Assembly: GCF_964340395.1 (NCBI RefSeq)
Contig: NC_135549.1
Location: forward strand, 10,081,342-10,145,341
DNA from: Glandiceps talaboti
Lineage: Eukaryota > Hemichordata > Enteropneusta > Spengelidae
Direction of reading: 5' to 3'
Length of the DNA stretch: 64,000 bases
The notes beneath the pieces were generated by a model. It was not told where the DNA came from. It saw only the letters and a program-made list of their open reading frames with translations, and did no database searches. Every line of letters starts with the position of its first letter. Positions within the stretch are counted from its first letter, which is position 1. Below are positions 26,183 through 39,064 of this stretch, piece by piece. Made by a program: the position numbers and the translations under genes.

Positions 26183-26196
26183 GCTACCATGGCAAC
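26183..26196. promoter_or_regulatory. Candidate RFX X-box
   Basis: GCTACCATGGCAAC fits the two-half-site X-box pattern bound by RFX factors (half sites around an AT spacer). Context and conservation are unknown, so functional status is a guess. Confidence 0.2.
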
Positions 26197-28194
26197 GTGG
26201 CTTTCAGTTACTATTATTATGTGCAGCACGCCCGATAGATGTAACTCCAGAGAACGCGAATTTAACAAGCGTTATTTTATCAGAATCCTCGACCTGTTGG
26301 CACCATCATGCTCCAAGCCAAAGTAGTTCTAGTTTCATGTTCACTGACTATATTACGTTTACTTGTTACTTTTATTTTTTTTACTGAAACAACTACTGAT
26401 CAGTAGTCTTCGAGGATATTTGGAAATACTAGCGAGAAATAAATAATCAAGACAGCTTCGTTCATTTTCTACTACGACCTGCTATTTATGTAGGAACCCA
26501 AGCATGTCTAATATTGGCTTGTAAAACAATTACAGGTGGAGTCTACCGTCATATCGGCAGTAATTTACTTATCTACCAATCATTCATGCTTTGATAAAGA
26601 ACATTTTTAGACTTCGACATTTCCCATATTTCAATAATCCAGCCTGCTATTGAGTTGAAAATGTTATTCACTTGCACTCTGGCTATTAGTGACAGAACCA
26701 GCGAGTACTTCAAATTGCACTAAATCTCTGCTCAGATTTGCAGACACACAATCAACATATTAACAGCTCGGATGTGAAATGGTTTCCAAGTTAGATACAT
26801 GCATTCATGTAAGCCGAAATGCATCGATATCATATCATTTTGAGAGTCTATCCTGGAAAGGATATATTTACGTAATGTACCATTGGATAAAAGCCTATGT
26901 TTAATGTAGTAAATTGTGAAAAGGATAAAGTTTAAAAGCGTTAATAGAAAATAAAAACAAATGCTGTCCATAAGAATGTGTAGGTGGGGGTGCGGTTGTA
27001 TCATTTGATTCCTTTATTTTAATGATTTTCTATCACTACTGGAATGTCAACATAATTAACTTGTTATTTTACCATGTAAATTGCATCTGTATAGCGTTAA
27101 TATATATAAATAGAATACCATATGGAAATCAACACCTCATTACAAGGTTTCAAACACATCGTGAAGTATGAACCCACCAGATAAGTCTATTTCATTTGTA
27201 TATTTTGCGTGAAGGTGAAATGGATCCATTTATGTAATTAACAGCGAACTAATGTAAAAGAAATGAGAGAGTGAGAGAGCAGACGGGTGTTGCTTTCGTT
27301 TGATAATGCTATTCAGAGTATTTTACCATGATTAATAAGTCTTAGACTCGAAAAGTGGCTTTCCAGAGTCCATCAAAACTTATAATTATATTGTATCAGA
27401 CGAGTAAGTCTATATTTCCCAAATACTATTTTACATGTCAATAATCGAATACCATAGCACTGCATTGTGGTCTTCTATAGTCACAATAGTCTATCAAACC
27501 TTTGCCATACAGAGTACCGGACATGTAGTACTTAGTACTATCTTAAGCATTTGCATTTTACTAATCGAATCATCACCATTGACACAACTCATATTATCAA
27601 CAATCAACATTATGAAACTCCACAGAGTAAGATGTCTACATTATTTGATTTGATTTGATATCCATATTTAGTGATCCAATCAACTGCATACATATGATTT
27701 AATTGATATAATGGCCAACCTCCTATGGATATGTGTTCATTAAAGGGGAACACCACTCCAGTCATGCATATGTATGAGATGAACAAGGAGACTATTTTTC
27801 TGTGTACGATGAAGCGCTGGATCAGTGCTGAGACAGTCACAGCACAAGTTTGTGCTGGAACTTAAATCCTGTGATTCATCCTGATCAACACTAGGCAGCA
27901 TCCAACAATATTTTACAACGTCAAAATAATGGGGAGAAGATTCAGAAATGTCAACTCGTATAATTCAACTAATTGTGTATTTTCAACTACACGTTCAGCT
28001 CCTATGTTCCTTGTTATGTATACATTGAGATGTCTTGTACTTTGTGTTTGTCAGGAAATGTGCTAATTAAAAACGGAAATGTCTCATTTCTCAAAACATA
28101 CAAATTGAGTGTGGAGAAGTCCTCTTGGTTTCACGCCAAGTTCTTGTGTAGGCGTTTACTACTTGGTTGGTTATTTTTACGCTTACACTCTTTT

Positions 28195-28248
28195 GTATGT
28201 ATGTATGTATGTATGTATGTATGTATGTATGTATGTATGTATGCATGT
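28195..28248. repeat. (ATGT)n array
   Basis: About 12 copies ending in an ATGCATGT variant. The open frames through it are artefacts. Confidence 0.95.
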
Positions 28249-28731
28249 ACACTGAGGAGAATTTTTTTCCACCTACGGGGCTCATAATGTCTTTTTAATG
28301 AAACTTTAGATTCTAGTGTGATGGAACGAAGTCAGTCTGCTGGCAAATATTTGCAATGAAGAAATCGTGGTATTAAAAGGACTTTAGTTGCCCCCGTGGG
28401 GGTAATGTCAAATGATGGAATATCAAATAATTCCTAAACTCTCACGTAAAAATCCTTTCCTATATTTTAGCCACGAGGCTATTGCGATTACAAATACACA
28501 TGGTTATACATATTAAAGATAGGAGAATGCTTAGGTTGCGTAGGAGTTTTCCAACATTTGTATCTGAACGAACCTTTAGACAATCCCTGTAGTCACTGTG
28601 TGAATACTACGATGAATTATAATGAATGTAATGTCAATCCAGATACCGAATTGTAATCTCGGAGTTTAGCTACGATCTCTATAGAATGGATTGTTTTATC
28701 AAAATAGCATACATTGGGATTGCATATACAT

Positions 28732-28737
28732 GCATAT

Positions 28738-28772
<35 letters not shown>

Positions 28773-28843
28773 ACTCGGTGAGTATCAATCTGCTAAGACA
28801 GTACTCTATACCGCAGTGGCAGAGCGCTAATAATTATATAAAA

Positions 28844-28932
<89 letters not shown>
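28732..28932. repeat. Inverted pair of CA/TA and TA/TG arrays
   Basis: (CA)n(TA)n at about 28732-28772 and (TA)n(TG)39 at about 28845-28932 are complementary in inverted order around a 70-bp unique spacer. The pair could fold as a cruciform. Confidence 0.9.
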
Positions 28933-28933
<1 letters not shown>

Positions 28934-30699
28934 CATTATATATATTAGGTACGTTTATACACTGATAATTATATGTATTACATGTACGAAACGTTTGAAG
29001 AGGGAGGGTTTGAATCTATCATTTAAATGATTATCTTTGGCTTGCAGGCTCTGCTTATTTTCCATGCACATATACTATAAATATTTTTTTTAATTATAAA
29101 TCTTTTCACTTTGTACACAATGGATAATACATTCTCAAAAGATTGATATTAGTCATATCTATAACTGTACTTTTCAAAATAATTTATCATAATTATTAAG
29201 CAATTTAAAATATTTTTGTTATCGGACACGTCAAATATATTTCCATTCAGAACGTTCAGTTGCCACGGCGATTTTCTTACATTTTAATAAAGTCGCTGGA
29301 ATCTAAACATACGTGTATAAAGCTCGTCACATTTGACCAGCTTAATCCTGGTTCTCCAAACTTGCTGGGTTTTTTTTGTGTACAAATACCCCGACTGGTA
29401 GATAAAAGACTCTCTGTATAAGATCAGAGTTACGAGAAACAAGTAAATGTAATAGTTTAGATGAGCATATAAATGTTTTCTATTGGAAAAGAACGGTAAC
29501 GCGTTAAATTCATTGTATCAACTCCAGATGCATGAGGAGTTAAATTCTGATTAGACTTAAAAGTCTAGAAGTGTCCATTGCTAATGAACCTGGCATCGGG
29601 TGGATACTGACATTTGACAATAATATTGCTAACATTAAGGTAGAGATGAGTATCATGCCAGTGTATCTTACAGGTTCGCAGCAGAGGCACGGAACGATAT
29701 GGATTCTACATCCAGGTCCACGTCTCGGCATTGACGTTATCTTATAAAATGATCACATTACGTTTTAACGAAATCCACATGACTTTGGAGAAATATGTGA
29801 GTTAACGAGGATCTTCAATATTAGCTCCTTTTTTAAGTGTGGAAAGTTGGTGGAATAAAAAATACCTTATTTGGAAAACATCTGGAATAAATGAACAGTC
29901 ACAGTGTGGTTAATATTGGCTTCACATGCTCCAAGCTAAATGAATACTGTGATGGTTTATATACCCTCGATACATTGCACTCTTCACCTTGGCCTGGCAA
30001 TTGGAAAAGTCAATTAGATACATGAATAGAAAATGTTATAAACTGCACTCAAACCAGTCTATGTGACATGTATAGTAAAAAAAAAATTGTACTATATTCA
30101 TGTCTGCACTATACTGCAGACATCTGATGATATTTCCGTTATATTACTGTGTAGGCACTCTAAGAAAACAATGCAAATACGAACTATTGTCAGGTCAGTC
30201 GGGGAGTAGCATCCGTTATATTCCACATTGAACCGTGCGGTACAAACTATTTTTCACGGTGAAACAGATAAAAATACAGCTACTCATGGGACAATGGATA
30301 GTTCGTATGACATAAGCGAAAGTTTCTTCATGCCGATGATGGCTTATTTACGTGTTTGTGTGCAGATGGCAAACGACTCATAAACTACTGAATGACATTC
30401 ACAATTCCGTATTATAAATTTGAAACCGATAAGCTTTCTGAAGTTTTCAGCGAGAGTTTTCTGTAAGTTTAAGCTCTCAATCTTTGAATCTTTAATAGGA
30501 TTTAAAAGTGATGACCATGACAGTGAACATGAATGCAAACGTATGAATCTGAAGCAGCCCATCACGCCATTTGTTCGGTGACTGTTTGCATTAAGGAAAG
30601 ATCTAAATTTACTATGCGTTATAATGATATTCCCTAATTTCATGTTTTCTCAGTATCCATGACAACCATCTTTATCTCAGGCAGATTACTTTTCTTTTA

Positions 30700-30845
30700 A
30701 GTGGAAATGACCACTGCGTACAGCAGTTCCTTTCAGAGACATAGGAATGACCGCTGTAACTATATACAGCAGTTCCGTACAGAAATACGTAGAGACCACT
30801 GTGACTAGTCGACTACATACAGCTACAATTCCCTTCACAGCAATC
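30700..30845. repeat. Degenerate tandem repeat of about 40-47 bp
   Basis: GACCACTGCG, GACCGCTGTA and GACCACTGTG begin at about 30707, 30747 and 30794, each followed by TACAGCAGTTCC-like sequence (TACAGCTACAATTCC in the third). The copies are well diverged. Confidence 0.6.
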
Positions 30846-31588
30846 TTGAATTCAACATACAACATTATTGACAAAATAACATTACATAACCTTAAATGAT
30901 ATGACGGCTTAGCCATAACCACCCATGGTTTTTCCAAGTCTTTTACATTTATCAAAGGTAGAAATTTCGAAACGCCAATTTCACTTAAATTCTACGTAAA
31001 CATTAAAATTAGAGAGAACCCAAATATTGCAGATTGTACAGTATTGTGTATAACTTGGCACCCTAGGAGAGGCTTTATCCAATGCGTTGCAGTGATGGAA
31101 AGAATGCTGATCAATCAATACTCTATTTGATATTCAAAGTGCGGATAACAGCGTGGGGAGATGAAAATAGTTCGTTTCATGAGCAATACTGCATCTTGCA
31201 ATTGGAATGACTTGTAATGATGTCATAGGGAGGTACTGAATACGGTCAGTAATTTGAACAACACACGCAGTGCTTAAAAAGGGTCACATCAACAGTACTG
31301 TATTGCCGTCATGTTGATTAAAGAAATTGCATCACTCACGCTCAATATCAACGACGTCTCCCGACACGCTTAACACTGGAACAGACTAGCGCAATCATGC
31401 TGGTAGACTCGTAAGCGAAACTTTTGCGAAGAAAATGGAATATGTAGAATAGCTGAATCACATGTATTTGTTTTTGAGCCAGAATCTGGCCGAGATATGA
31501 CGACACTTGAAAGAAGATAATAGGTTGCCTGGATAGTGGGTGGAATACATGTGTTGAGAAAGAGGTGTTACTACTGAATAAACAACAT

Positions 31589-31643
31589 AGTATGGTATGG
31601 TTTGGTATGGTATGGTATGGTATGGTATGGTATGGTATGGTAT
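31589..31643. repeat. (TATGG)n pentanucleotide array
   Basis: Eleven copies with one TTTGG variant. Confidence 0.95.
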
Positions 31644-33187
31644 ATAATATGATGTATTAATTGATTGCTTGATTCATAATAAGCAAATACATTAAAGCAA
31701 CATCATGCCAGAATATATAGACTGATTCATGTGCTAGACATTTTTGCACAACATCAGAAGGTATCTGATTGATTGACTCAGCGATGTGGTAAAACATAAT
31801 ATATGGAGTCTAGGGTCCTACTCCATAGAAGAACTTACTTAACTCAAACTTAGGTAAACGATCGAGATAATAAAATTACCGACAGCGGCTTCTCTTTACT
31901 TTTAGAATGCGTAAGTCGGTAGAATCCAAACAGTGAATACGTATTCAATTACCCTGCCAGGTTTATTCAATCAAACCTTATTAATCTCGAATACATATCT
32001 TTTGTCGATGCACTTAAATGCAAATGAGTTATTTAGATTATTTCAATGTGTAGAGATATTGCCCCAACATGGTTTAGATTTCATCATGAATATTGTCGAC
32101 ATCTCTATCAACCGGAACCTTTGTGTCATAAGGGACATGAAACAAAAAAAGTAGGAACTGAATTGGTTAGATTAAAGGAGAATCAGGCAAATCACTGAGG
32201 TTAAGCCATATATGTAAGGGTAGATTCCATACTGAGAGACTGTCAACGTTTAGATTAACTTCTCAGAAATTACGTCATTCAAAGGTGACATTGTGAAATC
32301 TTATAAGACTGTGAGCAATATTGGCACTTGTTCCGTCTCTGTTTAGCATATCTAACTCAATCCTCACGAGATTAAGAATTATAGAACAAAAATTGTTGAA
32401 CCGAACATGTGTAAAGATTGTTTCGTTTCCACATTCTGTACATGTTTACACTTGTCGGAATATGCTAAATATATCTAAGGTTTAGAACAGTTTTAAGAGT
32501 CACCAAACTTCTGGTAGGATCCCGAGGGTTATAATTATAAACTTTCAATGTATCACATGAATACCCTGTACTAAAAGCTAAGTCATAAAAGTCTCAATGT
32601 TTCTCATTTGGAGTTTGCAGACGACGATATCAAAAACAAGAATAATTCAAAACTACAAAGTTGTGCAAACTATTGGGCTATTATCTAAAGCGGGAAAAAA
32701 TGATACATTTTGAGAATTTTAAGTCACATAATTACAAATGCGACACGTTTCACACTTATATGGGGAAATCCAAAAAGCTATCTCACGACATTGAGAAAAT
32801 CAATGATTCTAACCATTATGCAAAATAAAATAGCTCCCTAGGTACGGGTCAGGATAAACAACAACGATAAAGAACCGTTTTACGAGAACATCAGATCCTC
32901 ATGTCAAATAAACTGAAAAGAGCTATTTCAAGAGTATGATAGAATGATCTCAAGAATGCGAACAATAAATGCCTCTCGTGACAGCGCTACCCGTCTCGAT
33001 GAAATCACCTCTCAGAAGTAACATTTCAAGTTTGAATGAGTGCATTTTCGACATTCAGATATATCAAGGAAATAACGCCACACACTGAATAAAACAATTT
33101 AATATCTGTATGTAAAAGAAAATGTAAACTAAACAAAATTCAAGTAGTACAAAATCACAATAGTTTGTGTCCATAAAAGGATTTTTT

Positions 33188-33218
<31 letters not shown>
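33188..33218. repeat. (ACA)10 trinucleotide array
   Basis: Perfect ACA/CAA array after a short T run. Confidence 0.95.
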
Positions 33219-33219
<1 letters not shown>

Positions 33220-34759
33220 TGAATATGATTGACCAAACTAAAAAGAGTGCCGGCTGATGGACGAAAACATACATTTGAAACATTTAAAAGTACAAGTTAT
33301 GGAAAGTTAATTTTGGACAGAGTCTGTCGGAAATCAATCAAAAGTTTACGAGCAAGTGTACTGTCAATTAATATCTCTTTTGTAACGATTAGCACGTAGG
33401 CGATGTATCCAAAAAAGACATTTCTCACTTGACAAGTTGTACGCCTGTATTATTCGCCATATAGAAAGACAGGTTAAAAGAAGGAGCAGCTATACTGTTT
33501 TTTCGAGAATGCTTAATGACTAAATATGGTATATGTGGGACGAACAGCTACAGCCCTCAGGGCTGCAACAATGAAGTTAATCATGAAACATAGTGATGAT
33601 AAGCGATGTGTATAAGCCAAATTATATATAACGATAGTGAATCTAGTCATTACAATGGTCCTTGAAGCAGATGGCGTTAAAAGTAAAACTATCATACCAT
33701 AATACATGTGTAATACATAAGACATGATAAAGATACACTGCCGAAGTTGATGGTCAAAGCACGGAATTATACTAAAGTAAAAAGAAGTTGATGACGTCAT
33801 TCCGGGTACCACAAATAAAGCATCTGTGGCCTTGTATGATTTCATCACGTGTTAACCACTGCATTTTAAATTAAACTGGATTTGAAATGAACATATCGAA
33901 AATATTAGTTTGACAGAGCTGACATTTAAGATTTTAATTAATCATTATATTCATTAATGACACGTCAGAAAAGTGTTGCAAATAGACTCCCAGTCTCGTT
34001 ATGTGCAAATGATTTATAAGCTAATAACAACGGAAACATATACACTTTATTTCAAACATATACACTTTATATTTCAACATATTTGGGTCATTGAGGTAAT
34101 TATACTGGAAAAGGGACATTTTCTTTCCGTTCTTAAATAGAATAAAATAAAATTCTCTGTCCTGGTAGTAGATTCCAGCAAAGAGATATATAAATAACAA
34201 AAAAGTAAATATTACCCAATATGGAATCAATGATACCATGATAAATACGCTGAATAAACTTCAACAAGAGAGAACCTAAAACCAAATATTTGACCATGGA
34301 CACCGAATACTATAGATAAAAAAAGTAAGGAAAGTATTTGACATATGATTGTCACCGTTCACACCGTATGGTAAATCACCCAGTATATAAGGGAACTGTA
34401 TACAAAGTTAGAAATGGAACTAAACAGGTCCTAATGCTGATTTTGTATCTGATAACATTGCCTGTCAACTCATTATGGTTACAAAGATATATACTTTAAA
34501 ACATCAACGACAAAGAGATGTGAAAATAATCCCACAAAGATCGAATTATGATTTGTTCTAAACACTGCAACCCACTTTACAAAACTTTATACGATCACAA
34601 GACAAACCGAACACATTTATCAAAGCCTGTTATTCAATATATCGACAAATACCATAAAGGAGACATATAATACTTTACTTAAACATTACAAAACACTATC
34701 ATCTTTAAATACACCATCTCAACTGTATTACCTTGGGTATTCACTTCATTTAATCTTAC

Positions 34760-35041
34760 ACAGATGCTGAATTTACGCGTAGCCTCTTTTTGTAGTCAAG
34801 GAATGTATCTGAAAGAGATGTTGGCCAGCGTATCAAAGGACTAAACTCTCTATGCTGTTGGAATCTAGGTATGGATACCTGACAGGAAAACGTTTCATCC
34901 TGCTCATCGTAAACCCAATTAGCGTTTGTCAGTTCACAGCAAACCAAGCAAACTGCAATTACTGTTTGTTGTTGCCGTGCTACATCATATAACTCAAGAA
35001 AGATCACAACCTCTGCTTTAAGAAGACGACGGTCTTCATTA
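34760..35041 (-). CDS. Candidate unrecognised exon (94 codons, phase 2-2)
   Basis: The stretch stays open from an acceptor-like site (ATTTTTCAG|T) to a strong donor-like site (CTGT|GTAAGA), exactly 282 bp with phase 2 at both ends. Alternatively it ends at the in-frame TAA overlapping that donor at 34756-34758, as a terminal exon. The encoded peptide is protein-like, rich in charged and polar residues (NEDRRLLKAEVV, ELYDVARQQQ, NWVYDEQDETF, FLDYKKRLR). I do not recognise the family. Its phase does not fit between the two mGluR exons, which join in phase 0, so it would belong to a nested gene on the same strand or a transposon relic. No flanking partner exon was established; neighbouring minus-strand frames at 34021-34239 and 33513-33848 are hydrophobic but unsupported. 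It may be chance. Confidence 0.28.
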
Positions 35042-38000
35042 CTGAAAAATTAGTGATCATTTGAAAAGAAATCACTATTCAGGGGCACTCCTGATATGAA
35101 AAAAGTCAGTACTTGATAAGCAATCCACTTGAGTAAATGATTACAAATATAATGAGTTTCCGTTTTACATGGTAGACCCGGAAACTTTATTCATGTATGC
35201 ATTTATTTCAGTTTGTCTTTATATCATACAGATCACGATATGATAAGTATTGCAGACGGTGGAAAGTTCACTTACAATATATTCTCAACCAAGTATTCCC
35301 ATGCTCATGATGATGTATCCGTTTGAACGGAATAACGATAAGACAGAGTGCATGAAACAGAATCGATCGTCTAGGGTAGTCGGCTTATCAAAGTAATACA
35401 GTGTATTATGTAATGGCATCATCATTCTGAGTGTGACCCGTATGTATGTTGAAATAACTTTCTATGAGATTTATCAAAATGGTGTTCAAGCTCTATCTAA
35501 GAGTGGCGGATGTTATCAAAACTTCAGTCCGCATAGTTCTACGTGCATCAAACTTTGTGATCCTAATCGAACACAACTCTCCAAACTTGAGTGTGCAAAG
35601 TGCTTAAGTTTCAGTGAAAGTTTTCAGCTGTCGTAAAATCTACAAATTACATATTTATTTCCTTCCTAAAAAGTACGGTCCCTTGATGACAGCTACATAG
35701 CAATTGAGTACACAATTTTCAGACATTCCTTGCAAGATTTCGGCCCTCAAACTTGCGACAACCAAGCGTTTGATACACAGAATCGTGGTTTTACAGTGGA
35801 AATAAACATGTGAAAATGGTTTCCACTTAAGATCAATATTGCCAATCGATACTCGGAAGCATATATGAACAAAAACTTTGTAGCTATATATGGATTCACA
35901 ATCATAAATCAGAAATGCTCTGTTCTCTTATTTCGATTCACTCGATATTACGTCACTTCAAACAAAACCAATATGATTTGGAAATTAATAATGTAGAGGT
36001 GTGATAACTTAACGGGTTTTTATTTATTCTCGTTGTACATAAAAAGCTACTTGCACTCTTTTACTAACTGGAGCATGTTTAATTACGGTATGCTACTTGC
36101 CAAACTTTCACGTTTCATTTATTAAAATGTGTATAAATGGTCCGATGACGTATTATTGTTCAATCTACGTGATTTACACATAATATCTGATGACAAATTG
36201 AGAATTCTCTCAAAGGCTAATGACACGTAAACAATATGCCTTTAGAGTAAGGTAAACAAGGTTTTATTCAAATATATCAAGAATAAATGCTAATTTAGGG
36301 GTCTATGTAACTCTATGCATAATTGAGATTCACAGTCGGTAGATTGAGTTTACTGTCAGTGGCATTAGTTAAGATTTCGGAAAGGTGGTACAGAAAAGGC
36401 GATAGCCAATGGAAGAAGGACAGTGAATAGCATTATGTTTTAATATATTCATTATCGTCATATGCACAAGTAAGTTTGGTACAGAGACTCTGTGACGTAG
36501 GACCTAGAAACACGATGTCTATGTTGTTGGAAAGACTTAATATAAGTACATTCGGTTATTGAACGTTTATGTATCTAACTGCTGAAAGTGAAATAAAAAC
36601 TTGCCTTTTATTATATTCAAAGAGGTCAAGTGGTACTTTATCTTTATCGTATAATCAGATTGTATTTATTTTCAAACTTTATGATGAGCCTTCGAAATCT
36701 ATAACATTTTGCATTCAAATCAATGACAAGTTTTATCAATAATCCATTAGCTTGACTGATCTATCTTGCATAAAACCAAAATCAAAATGCATGATAGGCT
36801 AAAAAGTAGGGTTTATCTTATCTAAGGCTAAATAGATGCTAACTATTATTGGAATTAATTATTTTTACAATATCTACAAGATAGAGTCTGTATCTACGAT
36901 TACCACTGGGGAGCTGAACTACTAGTACTGCGATTGAGCATTTCCATTCTCTGAAAGTTATGATGGAGACAGTCATATCAGTGACGAAACGTATGAACTA
37001 TGCAACCAGTGATAAATGGCCTATTTTATGAATATCTCCCAACTGTACTATTTACCTAGAGTCGACGTGAAGCCAACGTAAGAGTCCAACTGTTTGGACA
37101 ACATAATTAGCAATACGTTTGTATCAGTCACACCTTGCCTATAGCTTTATTTTATACCGTTATTTGAAAGTTCTTTGTTTCACTAATACCCTTTATAAAT
37201 TATTGTTTCCATTTTAAATTACCTTATACGGCATGCTGTATGTTTTCCTAACTACCTGTACTGTCTGCCGCTACATAGCACCCCGTGTTGTCTACTGTGA
37301 TTTCTACGTAGCATGTACTAGTGATCGTATATGGAATGTAATCGGTGAACAAGTGAAACCCCTAGACCGGCATTCAAATCGAAAATTAGATGAAGACTTC
37401 GTGCGATGTAAATGACGAAAGAAAACCACTGGGGTCTCTATCTGTTCATGGGTAGATAAGAAAGAGTTCAATTCACGCAAAAAATAAACTCCACCTTTGA
37501 CCCTTCCCAGTGGTAAATATTATACCTAAAATATAATATTCCCTGTTAACAAGAAGGAAATCTTTCCGCTTATTAGCGCTTGGGCAGATGTATATTTGTA
37601 CATACTTCTAGATTCCTGTGTATTGTTTAATTTTAACTCATTACTGTGACTCATTTTAAAACTTATAGAAACTCTGCATGAGTCGTGATGGAAGTCGATT
37701 GATGTGCTTATTCAAACACTTGATAGCTATTATTACTGCAGGGTATTTTAACTACATCTGTTTTTCAATTCTCCAACTAGAATTACTAACCCCTAGCTGT
37801 TTCATCGTATTCAACCTCGATGTCTTTGTCTTGTTCACGATCTACGAATAGTTAAGACGTGAGATCTAAGCTACGTGCTACATCTATCTTAAATTGTCAT
37901 GTACAAGCGTTTCGTCTTACTTCTTTGCTACAATATCGTTCTGTACTTCGACACAACCTTTTACAATCTGCGCAGAAAGCCGGCTAGCTTTTCTTACTGA

Positions 38001-38496
38001 TAATTACACTGTTCAACATTCCTTGTAACTCATCGACCCGTGACACTTCACAAACCGATCCTGTTGTCGTTTATCCACAGGCAGTCTCAAGTGTCTAATT
38101 TGTGCATGAAGCAAGACGCGTTTTTAGACAGAGGGAGATGTTCAGACGTGTGCAGCTTTTAATATGAATGTAATAATTAGCATAGTTGCAGCGAACCACT
38201 GAAAGCAAAGTATAGAAATAGTGTTATTCATAGTCATACTCTAATGTCATTCTTATTAATATCTATCTTACTTGCTTCCTACACAAATAAACGACCTTCG
38301 AGTTGTCTGACCATCTTCCAACTTTAGACTGCCCATCGGATAGCCACGATTACTACCAGTATCATACAAAACTATCATACAATATATGTATTGGTCGATC
38401 AATTGCAAACTATCAGGTACATGTAATGGGTACAAAAACACGAATATCGTGTACAAAAAGTTTATTGCTTTACACGCATCACGCATGCACATGCAT

Positions 38497-38550
<54 letters not shown>
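38497..38550. repeat. (CA)27 microsatellite
   Basis: Perfect CA array preceded by GCATGCACATGCATG. The frames across it on both strands are artefacts. Confidence 0.97.
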
Positions 38551-38552
<2 letters not shown>

Positions 38553-39003
38553 ATGTAGAACAAATACAGAACCAACGGGTGTGGACGCAATATGGCCAAT
38601 ACCGTGGACAAATGGGTCAAGTCTAGACAAGATAGCCTTAGCAACTCCACCGTGACCGGACGCAAAACAAAAGTAATTATTTTATGCCCCTAAAGCCGGT
38701 AATTCGTCGAATAACCACACGAGGAGTAGCATAGAAATACCGTGATTACGCCTATAGCTATGGGTGGGAGACACCCTAGAGAGACAGTGAAGTTATTTCG
38801 AAGTGACTGGGGTGCTATCACAATGAATACATGTATCGCAAAATCTACTAGTTTGATTTAACACTACCTTTTTTCAGACACCTCGTGGTTATTGGTACGA
38901 GCGAAGCATTTCTTTGAGAGAAAACAAAGTAATGTAGATGTAGACATACTGGAATGACTGTTTTAGCTTCATTTAACATTAGCACTATCCCCCCCCACAC
39001 ACA

Positions 39004-39064
39004 CATACATACATACATACATACATACATACATACATACATACATACATACATACATACATAC
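39004..39064. repeat. (CATA)n array
   Basis: About 15 copies following a C9 and CACA run. Confidence 0.97.

Noticed and set aside
27840-27857. Palindrome CAGCACAAGTTTGTGCTG
   Set aside because: An 8-bp-arm hairpin with no further symmetry or flanking duplication; expected by chance in a window of this size.
28392-28408. GCCCCCGTGGGGG hairpin
   Set aside because: Very short GC hairpin without a following T run or gene context; no role assigned.
30686-30955. Minus-strand hydrophobic 89-codon frame
   Set aside because: It spans a degenerate tandem repeat, and nothing supports coding.
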